Source of the DNA: Cyrtodaria siliqua
Taxonomy: Eukaryota; Mollusca; Bivalvia; Adapedonta; Hiatellidae
DNA: 64,000 bases
Direction: 5' to 3'
NCBI GenBank assembly: GCA_037043455.1
Contig: JAWPHD010001814.1
Span: 228,992 to 292,991, forward strand
Position 1 is the first letter of the stretch. Each line of letters starts with the position of its first letter. A model generated the notes under the pieces. It was not told the origin of the DNA, searched no databases, and was given only the letters and a program-made list of their open reading frames with translations. Position numbers and translations under genes: made by a program. Below, piece by piece: positions 34,701 through 45,597 of the stretch.

Positions 34701-37700
34701 AGGAAATCAAAATGATACTGGATTAATAATTCAAGTTGCTAAATTTAAAGCTTGACAAATACTTAAATATGTTCGTGTCGGTTTAAAGGAACACATGGCA
34801 ATCTTGATTTTATTAAAAACTCACGGCGTCCCGTTAGTTTTTCTCTTAACTTGCATTTGTTCAATTATTAATATTAATTATTAGAATAGTTAAAAGCACA
34901 TTGTATTTACATATTACTGTCTTTTATAATATTGCACCAATAATATATTTAAAAAATTGGTAAAATAACGAAGAAAATTGAAATTTCAATCTTTTTTATT
35001 TAATTATATGCAAGCAGTTTTAAAGTCTAAATGACGCAGGATAAGTAAATCGAGGAGAAAGTTTTAATGTTTGAATAAAAATCAAGATTGTCATGTGTCC
35101 CTTTAAATGGTCAAAAGCTTGAATAGGAATGTTCTTTCTACGAGATAATCTAATTAAAACTCCAAAGGTTCATGTGAACAGATAGCATCCTAATATTTTA
35201 TCTTTGACATTTTACGAGGCAAATACAGGCTTAAGGTTTAGTGATTTCCATTTGTCTTTCCGTCCGTTCGTCCGTCTGCGCGTTTTGTCGTTTAGATTGA
35301 AGTGTTTATTTCTCAAACACGAATTAAGGAAAAGCTTTGAAACTTGGCACACATGTGTTTTTCCTATTATCAAATGTTATATAACAAGAACCATAACTCT
35401 GTCAGTATTTTACCTGAATTATCATTTGATCAAAAGCTTTTAAACTTGGTACACATATACATCATCATTACACCCAACTCTGTCAGTATTATTCCCACTC
35501 ATCTACTTAGATTTTTGTTTTCATGTTCGTTTTGTGCCGTAAAAGGTAACAATCCAGCGTTCGCATCAAGTTTTGTGCTTCTTGTTTTAACAACATGCTT
35601 ATGCACTAGTACTCAATGTATTGTTTTTATTCGCAGGACAGACAGCTACCGGTACAGTAGATTTGATTGTAAGTAGTTTTGATTTGTTTCGCGCTCGTAC
35701 GTGCTTGAGTGTGCGTGCTTGCGTTCTGCGTGCTTTTTTGTGCTTTTTTTGTGTTTGTACCACAATATCCTAAATACACATTATGCATCGTGTAATACCC
35801 GAGGATATACACAGCATATGTTAGTAATTCTGGTACAAATACAATAGAGCATGAGTCTTGCACGTGTACGCACGATAATGCACTCGCTAATCCACGTGCA
35901 AAACTCATGCTCTATTCTATGCGTGTGTGTGTGAGTGTGTGTATGTGTGTGTGTGTGTGTGTGCATGCTAGCGTGTGTGCGTGCGTGCGTTCTTCGTGCG
36001 GTGTGTGTGTGTGTTTGTGTGCGTGTGCGTGCGTGCGCGTGCGTGCGCATATGTGTGTGTGTGTGTGTGTTTGAGAGAGAGAGTTTTGATGGAGTTACGT
36101 CAAGTTGTAGCGAACTTGCTTATTAGCCGTAAGTTTGCGGGTTCATATATACTTGTAGTGTGTTATGACCATAGTTAAACAATATTCTTTAACATGGATA
36201 ACATTGACATTACGAGTAGTTGTCTGTACGTCGTCTTGAAATGGTCGACGTTTTCATATTATTTATCTGTATTTAAAATATTAATAATATAATTATTAGT
36301 TTAGTTGACCGGTTCAAAAAAACAATACTCATACGTTATGCATACGTTATTGTATGTATACAGACTGTTTAGTAATAAATGTCACACTTGTTCATGCGAC
36401 ATATTATACAGATATCCGCAGGTCAGGTCTCATGGGGCAGCTTTCTTGTTATTGTGAGTGGGTCATCGGTCATGACCTTCGAAAACAAAACCACTGTTTA
36501 TGGCAGACCAAAGAGCAGTGCAACAATAGTTCAGTCTGACAAAGCCGTATATAAACCAGGAGAGACAGGTAAATTATACAAGTTGAATTATTTTGCTTTA
36601 ATTACACAACCGCCAACTCTGATACTTAAGGAATAGTGTCATGTCTCCATCTCCAGTCCAACACTCTAACCTCTCATTCACGCACCTGAAAACTTAGTGT
36701 TTTGACAGATTGGTGAGAAAAGTGTCCATTTTTGACAAAAGCATCACACTTTGCACATAGCTAGACAATACCATACTAATCATCGTGGAAGTTTAAGTTG
36801 ACTCTGAGACTTCATATTTAAAAGGGATGCATTTAAAACAATCGGAGACTAGCTTGATATACCAGTGCCCTTGTGACAAATTTAAAATTATACGACACTG
36901 CAGATTACAGGCAGACAGACATAGACAGACAGACAGACATAGACAGACAGACAGACAGACAGAAAGACAGAAAGATAAAGATAACAATTATAAACTAACC
37001 ACATTCTAGCGGATTCAAATATATAGCATAACGCTATACATGTATTTAATACCCTTATTGCACATCAAAACATTTCCAATTATATACATTCATATTAAAA
37101 TATAGTCCCAGTGTTATCACATTGTTTTAGTTTATAATTGTCTCAGGTTCATAGTATTTTAGGTTCTTCCAAAGTCTCATGCACCAATATAATCTACGTT
37201 CCAACCATTTAATAACCTTCCTAGATTGTCAAATGTGTTTATTATAGGCTTGCCATATCTCCGTTCTGCATATCTTACAACTGTTACAACAAAACTCCAT
37301 TCTGCATATCTTACTACAACATATCTCCATTCTGCATATCTTACAACAACATATCTACATTCTGCATATCTTACAACAACAGATCTCCATTCTGCATATC
37401 TTACAACAACAGATCTCCATTTTGCATATCTTACAACAACATATCTCCATTCTGCATATCTTACAACTGTTACAACAGATCTCCATTCTGCATATCTTAC
37501 AACAACTTATCTCCATTCTGCATATCTTACTACAACATATCTTCATTCTGCATATCTTACAACAACGTATCTCCATTCTGCATATCTTACAACTGTTACA
37601 ACAGATCTCCATTCTGCATATCTTACTACAACATATCTCCATTCTGCATATCTTACAACTGTTACAACAGATCTCCATTCTGCATATCTTACAACAACAT

Positions 37701-38577
37701 ATCTACATTCTGCATATCTTACAACAACAGATCTCCATTCTGCATATCTTACAACAACAGATCTCCATTTTGCATATCTTACAACAACATATCTCCATTC
37801 TGCATATCTTACAACTGTTACAACAGATCTCCATTCTGCATATCTTACAACAACATATCTCCATTCTGCATATCTTACTACAACATATCTTCATTCTGCA
37901 TATCTTACAACAACGTATCTCCATTCTGCATATCTTACAACAACAGATCTCCATTCTGCATATCTTACTACAATTCCACAAACGTGTACAGGTCTCTTGC
38001 AACTCTATGTTCTTACCATCTCCCATCTGCGTATTGCACCGTTTTAAAGTAGCTATCCCGTCAACAAAAGCCAAATTTTACAACATATGTATAGCGTTTC
38101 TAAACCTACTAGCGACGAGGTATATATATAACTTACATATTTTCATCCTCTAAAGACAAAATACAAACCGTTTTAAACAGCCAGGCCAAACCTCATAATT
38201 CATTTTGAGCATATTCAATCACATATATTTTAAGAACCCGTAAAATATCATAGTTTTAATCAGCATTATACATTATTATATGACCTGAACATCTGGATAA
38301 AGTTTTAATAACGGTTTGTAGTGTAATGTTGCCGTTATGTGGCGGGTTTGTTTCTTTAAAACCAGTGCAGCGTACAATTTCAAAAACAGTGCAGTGCACT
38401 ATCCTCTATATCTTTTTATCTTTCTTAGACGTCTTAAAATAACACAATGTGTTGATGAGTCGTTAGGCGACACTATTACACACATTAACTTTTTTTATTA
38501 TTTCAGTAAACTACAGAATGTTCACGATAGATCCTACGTTGAAGATCAAGGATACAAAATTAAACGTTGAAATATTT
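31774..38577 (+). CDS. Alpha-2-macroglobulin / TEP / CD109-family gene, partial (MG1 and start of MG2)
   Basis: Four exons fit GT-AG rules and phase: 31774-31932, 35637-35668 (only 32 bp), 36427-36568 and 38507-38577. The joined product reads [15 protein letters not shown]..., [44 protein letters not shown] and [14 protein letters not shown]. The APKxLRxGxxxxV-like start, xVTAQL strand and (Q)SDKxxYKPGET hallmark are those of MG1-MG2 in A2M-superfamily proteins: secreted or GPI-anchored thioester proteins acting as protease traps or complement-like opsonins. The first exon with signal peptide and all exons after the first part of MG2, including the thioester, are not visible up to the window end. 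So it is either a gene with very large introns or a truncated copy. Introns carry a TG microsatellite, GACA repeats and a 30-bp minisatellite. No stop interrupts the four exons. Confidence 0.72.
31955..32066 (+). repeat. SINE-like 3' end with AATTCAATTCAA tail
   Basis: The last part (CCTGTAAAACCCAATTCAATTCAA) matches the 3' end of the better-preserved element at 45710-46118, including the pentamer tail. The 5' part is missing. It sits inside intron 1 of the A2M-type gene. Confidence 0.5.
32450..32640 (+). repeat. Interspersed repeat (GGTGCACCCTAGAACCTGG family), copy 1
   Basis: Shares TGCTGCCTTGTTTGTTAG, GGCGGGGAT(A/T)TCTTTATTTA, TTTGGTGCACCCTAGAACC and ACCGTTCCAAGG with copies at 39715-39890 and 40800-40960. 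Class unknown. Confidence 0.65.
32641..33605. other. Intronic stretch, no feature recognised
   Basis: No exon or repeat could be supported here. Confidence 0.4.
33606..34000. repeat. 65-bp minisatellite, about six units
   Basis: The period of 65 bp is visible from recurring GTCGTCACACCATGGACGCC (33650, 33715, 33780, 33845, 33910). Units differ at one or two bases, for example CACAACAG, CACCAAAG or CACCACAG. It lies in an intron of the A2M-type gene. Confidence 0.92.
34001..34783. other. Intronic stretch, no feature recognised
   Basis: AT-rich with no supported exon. Confidence 0.4.
34784..35107. mobile_element. TTAA-type MITE, complete
   Basis: The left end is TTAA then AGGAACACATGGCAATCTTG. 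The right end is CAAGATTGTCATGTGTCCCT then TTAA. Thus ~23-bp terminal inverted repeats are flanked by a TTAA target duplication, as in piggyBac-like and Kolobok-like elements. The 320-bp interior is non-coding. Other copies or ends lie at 10838-11175, 16316, 20505-20755, 45598-46306, 57362-57549 and 57686-57868. Confidence 0.75.
35180..35560. repeat. Interspersed repeat with CCGTCCGTTCGTCCGTC head
   Basis: A CCGTCCGTTCGTCCGTCTG run is followed by two ~100-bp units with AAGCTTT(G/T)AAACTTGG(C/T)ACACA and AACTCTGTCAGTATT. No coding content. The cryptic frames overlap an intron of the A2M-type gene. Confidence 0.55.
35922..36078. repeat. TG/CG-rich microsatellite
   Basis: A run of GTGTGTGT interspersed with GCGTGCGTGC, followed by GAGAGAGAG. 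Frames across it are artefacts. Confidence 0.9.
36905..36972. repeat. GACA microsatellite
   Basis: AGACAGACAGACATAGACAG-type repeats, located in the intron between the third and fourth A2M-type exons. Confidence 0.9.
37250..37975. repeat. 30/39-bp minisatellite with 348-bp higher-order unit
   Basis: The basic unit of 30 bp contains CTCCATTCTGCATATCTTAC. Some units carry a 9-bp insertion (CTGTTACAA type, 39 bp). The variant CATATCTACATTC occurs at 37349 and again 348 bp later at 37697, with matching order of variants around it, so an eleven-unit block has been duplicated. It lies in an intron. Three frames on both strands stay open because all unit lengths are multiples of three. Confidence 0.92.
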
Positions 38578-39700
38578 GTAAGTACTGTTTTTTTCTAGTC
38601 AATTTGTATCAAACACCATAATACAACCTATTTTAAATTGACTGACGGTGTTATATTCTGAAGACTGACGAGGTTATATGTATTTAGGTCTTTAGTACAA
38701 CCTCTAATGTTTAGTATACCATATATATTTTTCAATTGCTTTACACAGTAAAACAGTGTTTTACATTTTACACAGTAAAACAGTGTTTTACATTTTCCCA
38801 AAAGGACACTGAATTTGGAACAACGGACGGCTATTTTAACGGGACACATGTGAGGGTTGATTTTCATGCTCCCAAAACATACTGAATATCTACAAAAATG
38901 CATTGTTCCTAATCGCTTTTTCAAGAAGCTTAATTTAACTTACATGTTAAACAATTTAACATTTGACGACTGGCGACGTTACGCAATTTTTGAAGAAAGC
39001 ATAAACAATACCAATGGTATTCTCTTAAATGAAATGTCTTCAGATGATGGACTAATATGTGCTTAATTTATTCATAGGCTAAACAGGAATACAATTGGTT
39101 AAATTCAGATTATGGCTTGTGTTACTCCCTTTTCCGTTATTGTATTGCAATACCATTACATTTTCTAAAGAACCTATTTTAATATGGATATCTGTTTCCA
39201 ATAGATGTATACATCAGTGGATTTGTTGTTTACTAATGCGCTTACATGCTTAGTTACTTCTTTAGCTGCAATCACTTTTAAAGCAGTTGTACTGTAGTGA
39301 TAGCAGTTTAGCAATGTCGATGTGACAAACTTTGACACCTCTCTATATCTGGATGACATATTAAACATTGACAGTCCTTTCTTTTCTACTTGGGTTAATA
39401 ATATATACCCTAAAGAATTTCAATTTAACAAAGCTAATATTTCTGATACTAACACTTCTGTTTTTTGATTTACATCTCTCCATTGAAAATGGTGAAATAA
39501 TTGGCAAAATATATGACAAGAGAGATGATTTTTATTTTGATATTTTTACTTATCCCCATTTAGATATGGATTTTCCCCGAGCAACTTCTTCTGGGGTCTA
39601 ATCAATGGTTTAATCTCTTGTTGCTCTGGCTTCTGCCAAATCATTGAGTTACTTCTTTGTGGCGTTCTAGGCTATTTGTTTTGTTTTGTTTTGTATTTAT
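38578..39700. other. Gene-free stretch downstream of the last A2M-type exon
   Basis: No next A2M exon could be found. A short tandem duplication of a unit containing ACACAGTAAAACAGTGTTTT is seen at 38744-38793. Otherwise nothing is recognised. Confidence 0.45.
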
Positions 39701-39709
39701 ATATACACA

Positions 39710-39890
39710 CGCATCTTTGTGTTTTACTTATATTGCCTATTAATGCTGCCTTGTTCGTTAGAGAATAGTTCATGGCGGGGATTTCTTTATTTACACTGTC
39801 CCGTTTTATTGGGTTGACAGTAGGGTAAGTTAGGGTAGAACCTAGTTTAAACGCCTTTTTTGCCACTGACCGTTTCAAGGCGGTATCCCT
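39710..39890 (+). repeat. Interspersed repeat (GGTGCACCCTAGAACCTGG family), copy 2
   Basis: Matches 32450-32640 in TTGTGTTTTACTTATATTGCC, TGCTGCCTTGTTCGTTAG and GGCGGGGATTTCTTTATTTA, with the CACCCTAG part deleted. Confidence 0.6.
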
Positions 39891-40079
39891 ATCGTCAAGC
39901 CCTCTTATTTGGCATTTTATTCATCTTTAAATTTGTTCTTTTTCTGTATGTATTTATGGTTGACTGTCGTCCTTGAATGATGTTTTCCAGTTTTTTATAT
40001 AGTAATTGCACCGTCCATCTGTCCGTCTGTCTATCTGTCCGCATTCCGTCATTCCGCAGTTCGTGTCCGGACTGTACCT

Positions 40080-40800
40080 TCAAAACCCCTGAATGGATTT
40101 TTGATTAACTTGGCACAAGTGATCACCATAACAAGACGATGTGTCGCGCGCAAAACCCAGGTCCGTAACTTAAAGGTCAAGGTCACACTTGAAGTTCATA
40201 GGTCAAAACAGGTACGCAATTTCGTGTTCGGACCGTAACGTCACAACCCCTGAAGGGATTTTTAAATAAAATAACTAGTGATCACCATAACAAGACGATG
40301 TGTCGAGCGCAAAAACCAGGTCCGTACCTCAAAGGTCAAGGTCATACTTGCAGTTCATAGGTCAAAAACAGGTACGCAATTTCGTGTCCGGACCGTAACG
40401 TCACAACCCTTGCAGGGATTTTTAAATAACTTGGCACAAGTGATCACCATAACAAGATGATTTGTCGCGCAAACCCAGGTCTTCAAGGTCAAGGTCATAC
40501 TTGGAGGTCAAAAGTCAAATTGTGTCCGGTCAATAACTGGCATTCATGGACAGATTTTCAAATAACTTGGCACAAGCGCTCATCACAACAAGACGATGTG
40601 TCGCGCACAAAATTCAGGTCTGTGGCCCCAAGGTCAAGGTCACACTTAGCGGTCAAAGGTCAAATCGTGTCCGGTCAATAACTTTTGCATGCCTAGACGG
40701 ATTTTCAAATAACTTGGCACAAGTGCTTACCACAACCAAATCCATGACCATGGTTCCAAGGTCAAGGTCATACTTAGAGGTCAAAGGACACTTCGGGGGA
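40080..40800. repeat. Tandem array, ~135-160-bp unit with AAGGTCAAGGTCA core
   Basis: Five units share CTTGGCACAAGTGATCACCA, ACAAGACGATGTGTCGCGC and CAAGGTCAAGGTCA(C/T)ACTT. The embedded AGGTCAAGGTCA is a direct repeat of a nuclear-receptor-type half-site; whether it is bound is unknown. Confidence 0.85.
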
Positions 40801-40965
40801 ATTTATTTTTATCTATATTTCCCATTTTAGTGGGATTACAATAGGGTAAGAATGATGTTTGGTGCACCCTAGAACCTGGTTTAACCACCCGGGTCTTTTT
40901 TTAACCACCCGGGTCTTTTTGCCGCTGACCGTTCCAAGGCGTTAGCCCTATTGTCAACCCTTTTA
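40801..40965 (+). repeat. Interspersed repeat (GGTGCACCCTAGAACCTGG family), copy 3
   Basis: Contains TTTGGTGCACCCTAGAACC, an internal 21-bp tandem duplication of CACCCGGGTCTTTTT type, and CCGTTCCAAGGCG. Confidence 0.6.
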
Positions 40966-41235
40966 TGTGTGTGATGTCTTGTCTTCGTATTTGTAGGTTT
41001 TTTTTTGTTCCTGTGCGCGTTTGTGTTTGACTGTGGTCCTTGAATGCTACGTTTCCTGGTTTATTTTTATATCTACTTTTTTATTTTCTGATTTAATTTT
41101 GTCGCTAACTCCAACAAAGTTATTACATTATCATACTTATGCTGGCAATTGATAATTGCAGTTAGTAATATTAGATAAAGGTCTAGAAATACGCGAATGG
41201 CATACATATCCCCCTCCCCCATTTTACATATATAT

Positions 41236-41820
41236 CTGGGTGTGCCTATGAAGGCAGAATATATTATCAAGAACAACAACAACAACAACAAGATGGCCGA
41301 ATGTGATGAAAACAAAACTCTCTCGTGAAATTGTCGAAATTCACAGCTTCCACGACAACTTTCAGTTTAGGCGCTTCAGGTATCCGTTCGAGTTAATAAT
41401 CCCATTATGTTTTAGTCGTTTTTAACGCATGCCACCATGTTAGACCTATAGATTATATCTAGTAAGAGCCGTGCCATCTTCTTGTCATTGAACTCAAATT
41501 CGCTCAAGTTGGCATATTTGATTCTCTGGTACGGAAAAAGTACGAGAGATTGAATGACAGTTTATGTTTTATTGGTTATATGTATAATTCTACTTGTGAC
41601 ATGAGCAGGTTATGCTGCCCAGGCTATCGTACGTAACGAGAAATAACAATTAGTATAGAACTGTTGGTGGTTTTGGCCATTTTAGGAGTTCCATACCTTT
41701 AAGAATATAATATATATACATATATATAACCATTTTTTGGGGGTCCAGAACTCAATTAATTAATATTTTAACCACTCAAATCCATCTTTTACTATCCTAG
41801 CTCTGTGCCGGGTGCCTGTG
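41236..41820 (+). repeat. Left arm of a ~585-bp inverted duplicate pair
   Basis: Reads CTGGGTGTGCCTATGAAGGC at its outer end and CCGGGTGCCTGTG at its inner end. It is the near-identical reverse complement of 49744-50331. A CAA microsatellite lies at 41273-41290. No frame of note. It abuts a 33-bp minisatellite on its inner side. Confidence 0.88.
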
Positions 41821-42172
41821 AATAAAGTCACTGTGTAAACTATATATATAGCCAACTATTAAAGTCATTGTGTAAACTATATAGCTTACTATTAAAGTCA
41901 TTGTGTAAACTATATAGCTAACTATTAAAGTCACTGTGTAAACTATATAGCTAACTATTAAAGTCACTGTGTAAACTATACAGCTAACTATTAAAGTCAT
42001 TGTGTAAACTAAATATCTAACTATTAAGTCATTGCGTAAACTATATAGCTAACTATTAAAGTCACTGCGTAAACTAACTATTAAAGTCATCGTGTAAACT
42101 ATATAGCTAACTATTAAAGTCATCGTGTAAACTATATAGCTAACTATTAAAGTCATCGTGTAAACTAGCTGA
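41821..42172. repeat. 33-bp minisatellite, about ten units
   Basis: The unit of 33 bp contains TATTAAAGTCA(C/T)TGTGTAAA and CTATATAGCTAAC. Some units are shortened. It starts exactly at the inner end of the 41236-41820 repeat arm. Confidence 0.9.
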
Positions 42173-42840
42173 CACTCGCTTAATTTTTTCAATCGAGAGC
42201 TATTATGATTATGTTATACCGTATGCATACATGTTTGCTCATCGCCTAATTGTCCAGTGTCTTATTGCCAGGGGCGTAGCTTGGCTTTTTTGACGGCATA
42301 GGCCCGCAGTTAAAGTTATAATGCTAGGCGATCCGGGGACATGCACCCACGCCCAGTTAAAGTTATTTTGACAGGGGATCCGTGGATATGCAACCCCCCC
42401 CCCCCCCGCCCCCCCCCCACCCATCCCCCGATTTTGTTATATGTTAGAATGCATTAGGTGCGTGCTGACGTATATTTTCGACTTTAAAAAGGGCAAAAAT
42501 AACTAAACAAATATATATGAAATTTATATTTTCTGGTTACTACGCCTCCTATACAGCTCCGCCCCCACACCCGATTTTTATTGCATTTTTGGAATTTTTA
42601 ATTTTTCTATTTCTGAGAATTAGGCGTAGGCCCGGGCCTACAGGGCCTATACAGAGCTACGCCAATGATTGCAACCCACGTTTTGTGAAAAGTCAATAGT
42701 ATTTAGTCATGTTATTCCTTAAAAAATCTACTGAAATACATCTGTAACAGATATGCGGTTTATGCTTCCGTCACGTTATTGCATGAACAATATTTTACTT
42801 AATCAGGGGTACGTAATTAAGATCTTTTTAAAGGCAGCCT
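42173..42840. repeat. C-rich repeat fragments, no gene
   Basis: Contains a near-continuous C run at 42390-42418 and two partial copies of a GCCCAGTTAAAGTTAT-type segment. No gene. Confidence 0.4.
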
Positions 42841-43033
42841 TCTATCCGGTGAAAATCCAATTCCATTTAGTTTAGTTATTGCGTAAACACTGAAGTATAA
42901 GGGACATAACTCTACCACATATGCTGATACCATTGCGTTAAAAACCTGTAACTTTTTTTTAATTGACATCCTCTGTGACGTATTGGTGGTTGAATTGTGT
43001 TTTACGTCATTTTCAGCACATTTCAGGCTATAT
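42841..43033 (-). repeat. SINE-like body fragment
   Basis: On the minus strand ACGTAAAACACAA, preceded by GCTGAAAATG and CCGTCATATA, matches the plus-strand element at 54690-54900 (CCGTCATATAC, GTTGAAAATGACGTAAAACA). The part that should precede CCGTCATATA is replaced by the 27-bp GCGAGTT array at 43036. Confidence 0.5.
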
Positions 43034-43310
43034 GACGGCGAGGATTTCTTTTTGTCGAGTGTCGAGTTGCGAGTAACAAGCCAAACAAATGCGAGTTGCG
43101 AGTTACAAGCCAAAAATGCGAGTTGCGAGTTAAAAGCTGAAAATAACTTAAACATGCGAGTTGCGAGTTACAAGACAAAAATGCTAGTTGCGAGTTAAAA
43201 GACAAAAATGAGAGTTGCGACAAACAAGATAAAAACGCGATTTGCAAGTTACAAGAAAAAGAGAGTTGCGAGTTGCAAGAAAACAATGCAAGTTGCAAAA
43301 ATTGATATAA
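43034..43310. repeat. 27-bp GCGAGTTGCGAGTTACAAG minisatellite, locus 1
   Basis: About nine imperfect units of AAATGCGAGTTGCGAGTTAC plus AAGCCAA, some with AAAAG or AAGAC. The array opens with a defined lead (GAGGATTTCTTTTTGTCGAG) that is identical at 44609. Confidence 0.85.
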
Positions 43311-43795
43311 ATTAATTTACAAAAAATAATATATATAATAAATCATTTCAGTAGGTAGACACGGTCTTAGAATTTTTATAATATACTGTTGAATAAACAG
43401 TAAAGTTGCTTACCATACATAATGGGATAAAGACAAGCTGACACGTAGGCGCTGATAAACCAAACAACATTTTGCTATTTCAGTGAAATGAAGGGAAATA
43501 AATGAATGAACAGTCAATAAATTAATTTAAATAAAAACAATTTTTAAATAGTCTTAATTTTCTAGATCTAGTTTACCTGAATTGTATCTGGAATCTTAAA
43601 GCGGGGTGGCCACTCTTGATAAATTCCTATAAATTCCTATACATAAGGCAATTCCTGTATTCTTCCTATATTTTTCCAAAATTCCAATAAACTCCTATGT
43701 TTTAATAATGATCTGAACAAAAATGAAAAGTAATTATTTTGTATTATGACATTGTCATTCCAAAAAGGTAAAGTTATTTAATCTACCTATGTTTT
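43311..43795. other. AT-rich spacer
   Basis: No gene. A CCTATA(A/C)ATTCC direct repeat lies near 43618-43660. Confidence 0.4.
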
Positions 43796-44606
43796 TACAG
43801 CTATAATTATGAACATTTAGTTATCGTTGACAGCGGGAAAAAGAACAAGCCTAGTGTTTGGAACTTTTTGCAGAAATACAGTGCGGCAAGAAGAGAGGAC
43901 TACCGATCAGCTCAGCTTAACTGTGATGTAGAGACATCATGCTCAATGCTCCAAACACACACAGAGGTTAGGTGGTTGTCTATGGGACCATCTGTAGCAA
44001 GACTCCTGGAGCAGTGGGACTCTAACACAGCATTTGTCAAGGATCTTGGAAAACATGAGAAGGCGGCCCCAAAGAGTGTTAACTATAAGAGGATTCAATT
44101 CAGACGACAGCTCTTCTGAGCAGTCCAGAAGAAACCCTGATTGAAGCCGTTTTTGGATTATGTATTTCTCTGTTCCAGAGCTTCCTGTTGATGTTTCAGT
44201 CTGAGGTACCAAAGGTTCACGTCCTTCATGAAAACATGCAAGAGACAGTGGTGAAACTCATGAACAGGTTTCTGAAACCAGAAGCAATTCATGGTAAGAC
44301 TGTAGGGGAACTATCAGGGGTTGAATGTAATGCTAATTTTTAACTACCAGATGAAAATTAGTCCTGGGTGACAAAATCAGGAAACAACTCAAGAAGCTGA
44401 AACCTGATCAGCAGAGAATATGCTTCTGTGTTCGTATAAGGGCCTCCTTTGTCAAGACTGTTGAGTACTTGAAAATCCACTTACCTCTGTCGAACAAGCT
44501 TCTTATGAGTTTGGGGTGTTTAAAGCCAGCTATTGTCAAAAGTAACGAATCATCTGAGTCAGTGAGAATGATCCAGGAAGTAACACGACAATTCCTTCCA
44601 GCCGGA
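43796..44606 (+). pseudogene. Broken hAT-type transposase-like gene (KIAA1586/ZNF862-like)
   Basis: Reading across frameshifts, the plus strand gives an order of blocks typical of hAT-derived proteins: an HTEVRWLSMGPSVARLLEQW block near 43960, a LFQSFLLMFQSEVPKVHVLH block near 44170, MNRFLKPEAIHG near 44265, and LKKLKPDQQ ... VEYLKIHLPLSN near 44390-44490. RWLSxG-S-RLLEQW is a signature of the KIAA1586/ZNF862-like hAT lineage. Frames change near 44110 and there are stops around 44340. The reading frame is terminated at 44606 by the GCGAGTT minisatellite. Non-functional relic. Confidence 0.65.
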
Positions 44607-44745
44607 GGATTTCTTTTTGTCGAGTGTCGAGTTGCGAGTTACAAAAAGCGAGTTGCAAGTTACAAGCCAAAAAATGCAAGTTGCGAGTTACAAGTCGAAA
44701 ATGTGAGTTGCGAGTTATACAAGCGGAAAATAACTTAACAAGAGT
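44607..44745. repeat. 27-bp GCGAGTT minisatellite, locus 2
   Basis: Starts with the same lead GAGGATTTCTTTTTGTCGAG as at 43036, followed by four or five units. It interrupts the hAT relic. Confidence 0.8.
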
Positions 44746-45597
44746 TGCGCGCAACATGATGTCTCGCCTAAAGAAACATGTCCATCATACATGTTTCAAG
44801 CGACCTTCATCTTGACAAAATCGAGGGTTCATAGCAATTGTTAACAAAGTCAAGCAAGACTGGTAGCATTCATAGTTTTCAATAAATGAAGCTAAATGCA
44901 AATATTATTGGATGGACAAGCATTACCATTCTATACACCGGATTTTGATTTTGCAATCCTGCCCCAAAAACAGTGTACATGTGTATGGTAGTTAATTGAA
45001 TATTAAAATAACATGCCTTAAATTTTGAATGTTGATAGTTATTCATGCAATACAATTCCTGGATTAAAACACACAAAAGTTCATCATTTATAAAGGTCCT
45101 GCATTATTATCAGGAGTGAAACATTTAAAACTGAATGTGACAACATCATTACGGTAATTGATTAGTCAAAGTCTATAATGAACATTATGCAAAGTGCATG
45201 CCGGTACTCTATGGACTTAAAGATTGTTTTAAATTATAATTTTTGTTACAGTGTATTATAGGAAACTGTTAATGTTCCATCTATATTTATGAACTACTTC
45301 ACCCTTAAATTGATAATTTTATACTTTATTATGTTTTAAATTAGGCCCCAAAGCCTGATGTACTTGAGTTCCCTTTAATACCTGATAGCTATCTGCAGAA
45401 ACTACACATTGGGACTTGATGTAAAATTGAAGTAATTTGCCAACTTGTATTGTTTCAGGAACTGACATGTTAATTAATCTGCATGATCATGTTTTATCAA
45501 GAAATGTCAACTCATATTAAAATTAATGTAATTCTGTTGCTGGAGTATGTTACAATGGTAATGGCAAATTGTATACATTCATTCATTTCATTATCTT
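44746..45597. other. AT-rich gene-free stretch
   Basis: No gene, RNA or clear repeat is recognised. Confidence 0.45.

Noticed and set aside
35922..36126. Cysteine/valine-rich small protein frames
   Set aside because: They translate a TG microsatellite.
37226..38153. Three overlapping repetitive frames ([30 protein letters not shown] types)
   Set aside because: All arise from 30/39-bp units. Located in an intron of the A2M-type gene.
38857..39066. 69-codon frame downstream of the A2M-type exons as a possible next exon
   Set aside because: Its sequence does not resemble MG2 or any other A2M domain, and no suitable acceptor was seen.
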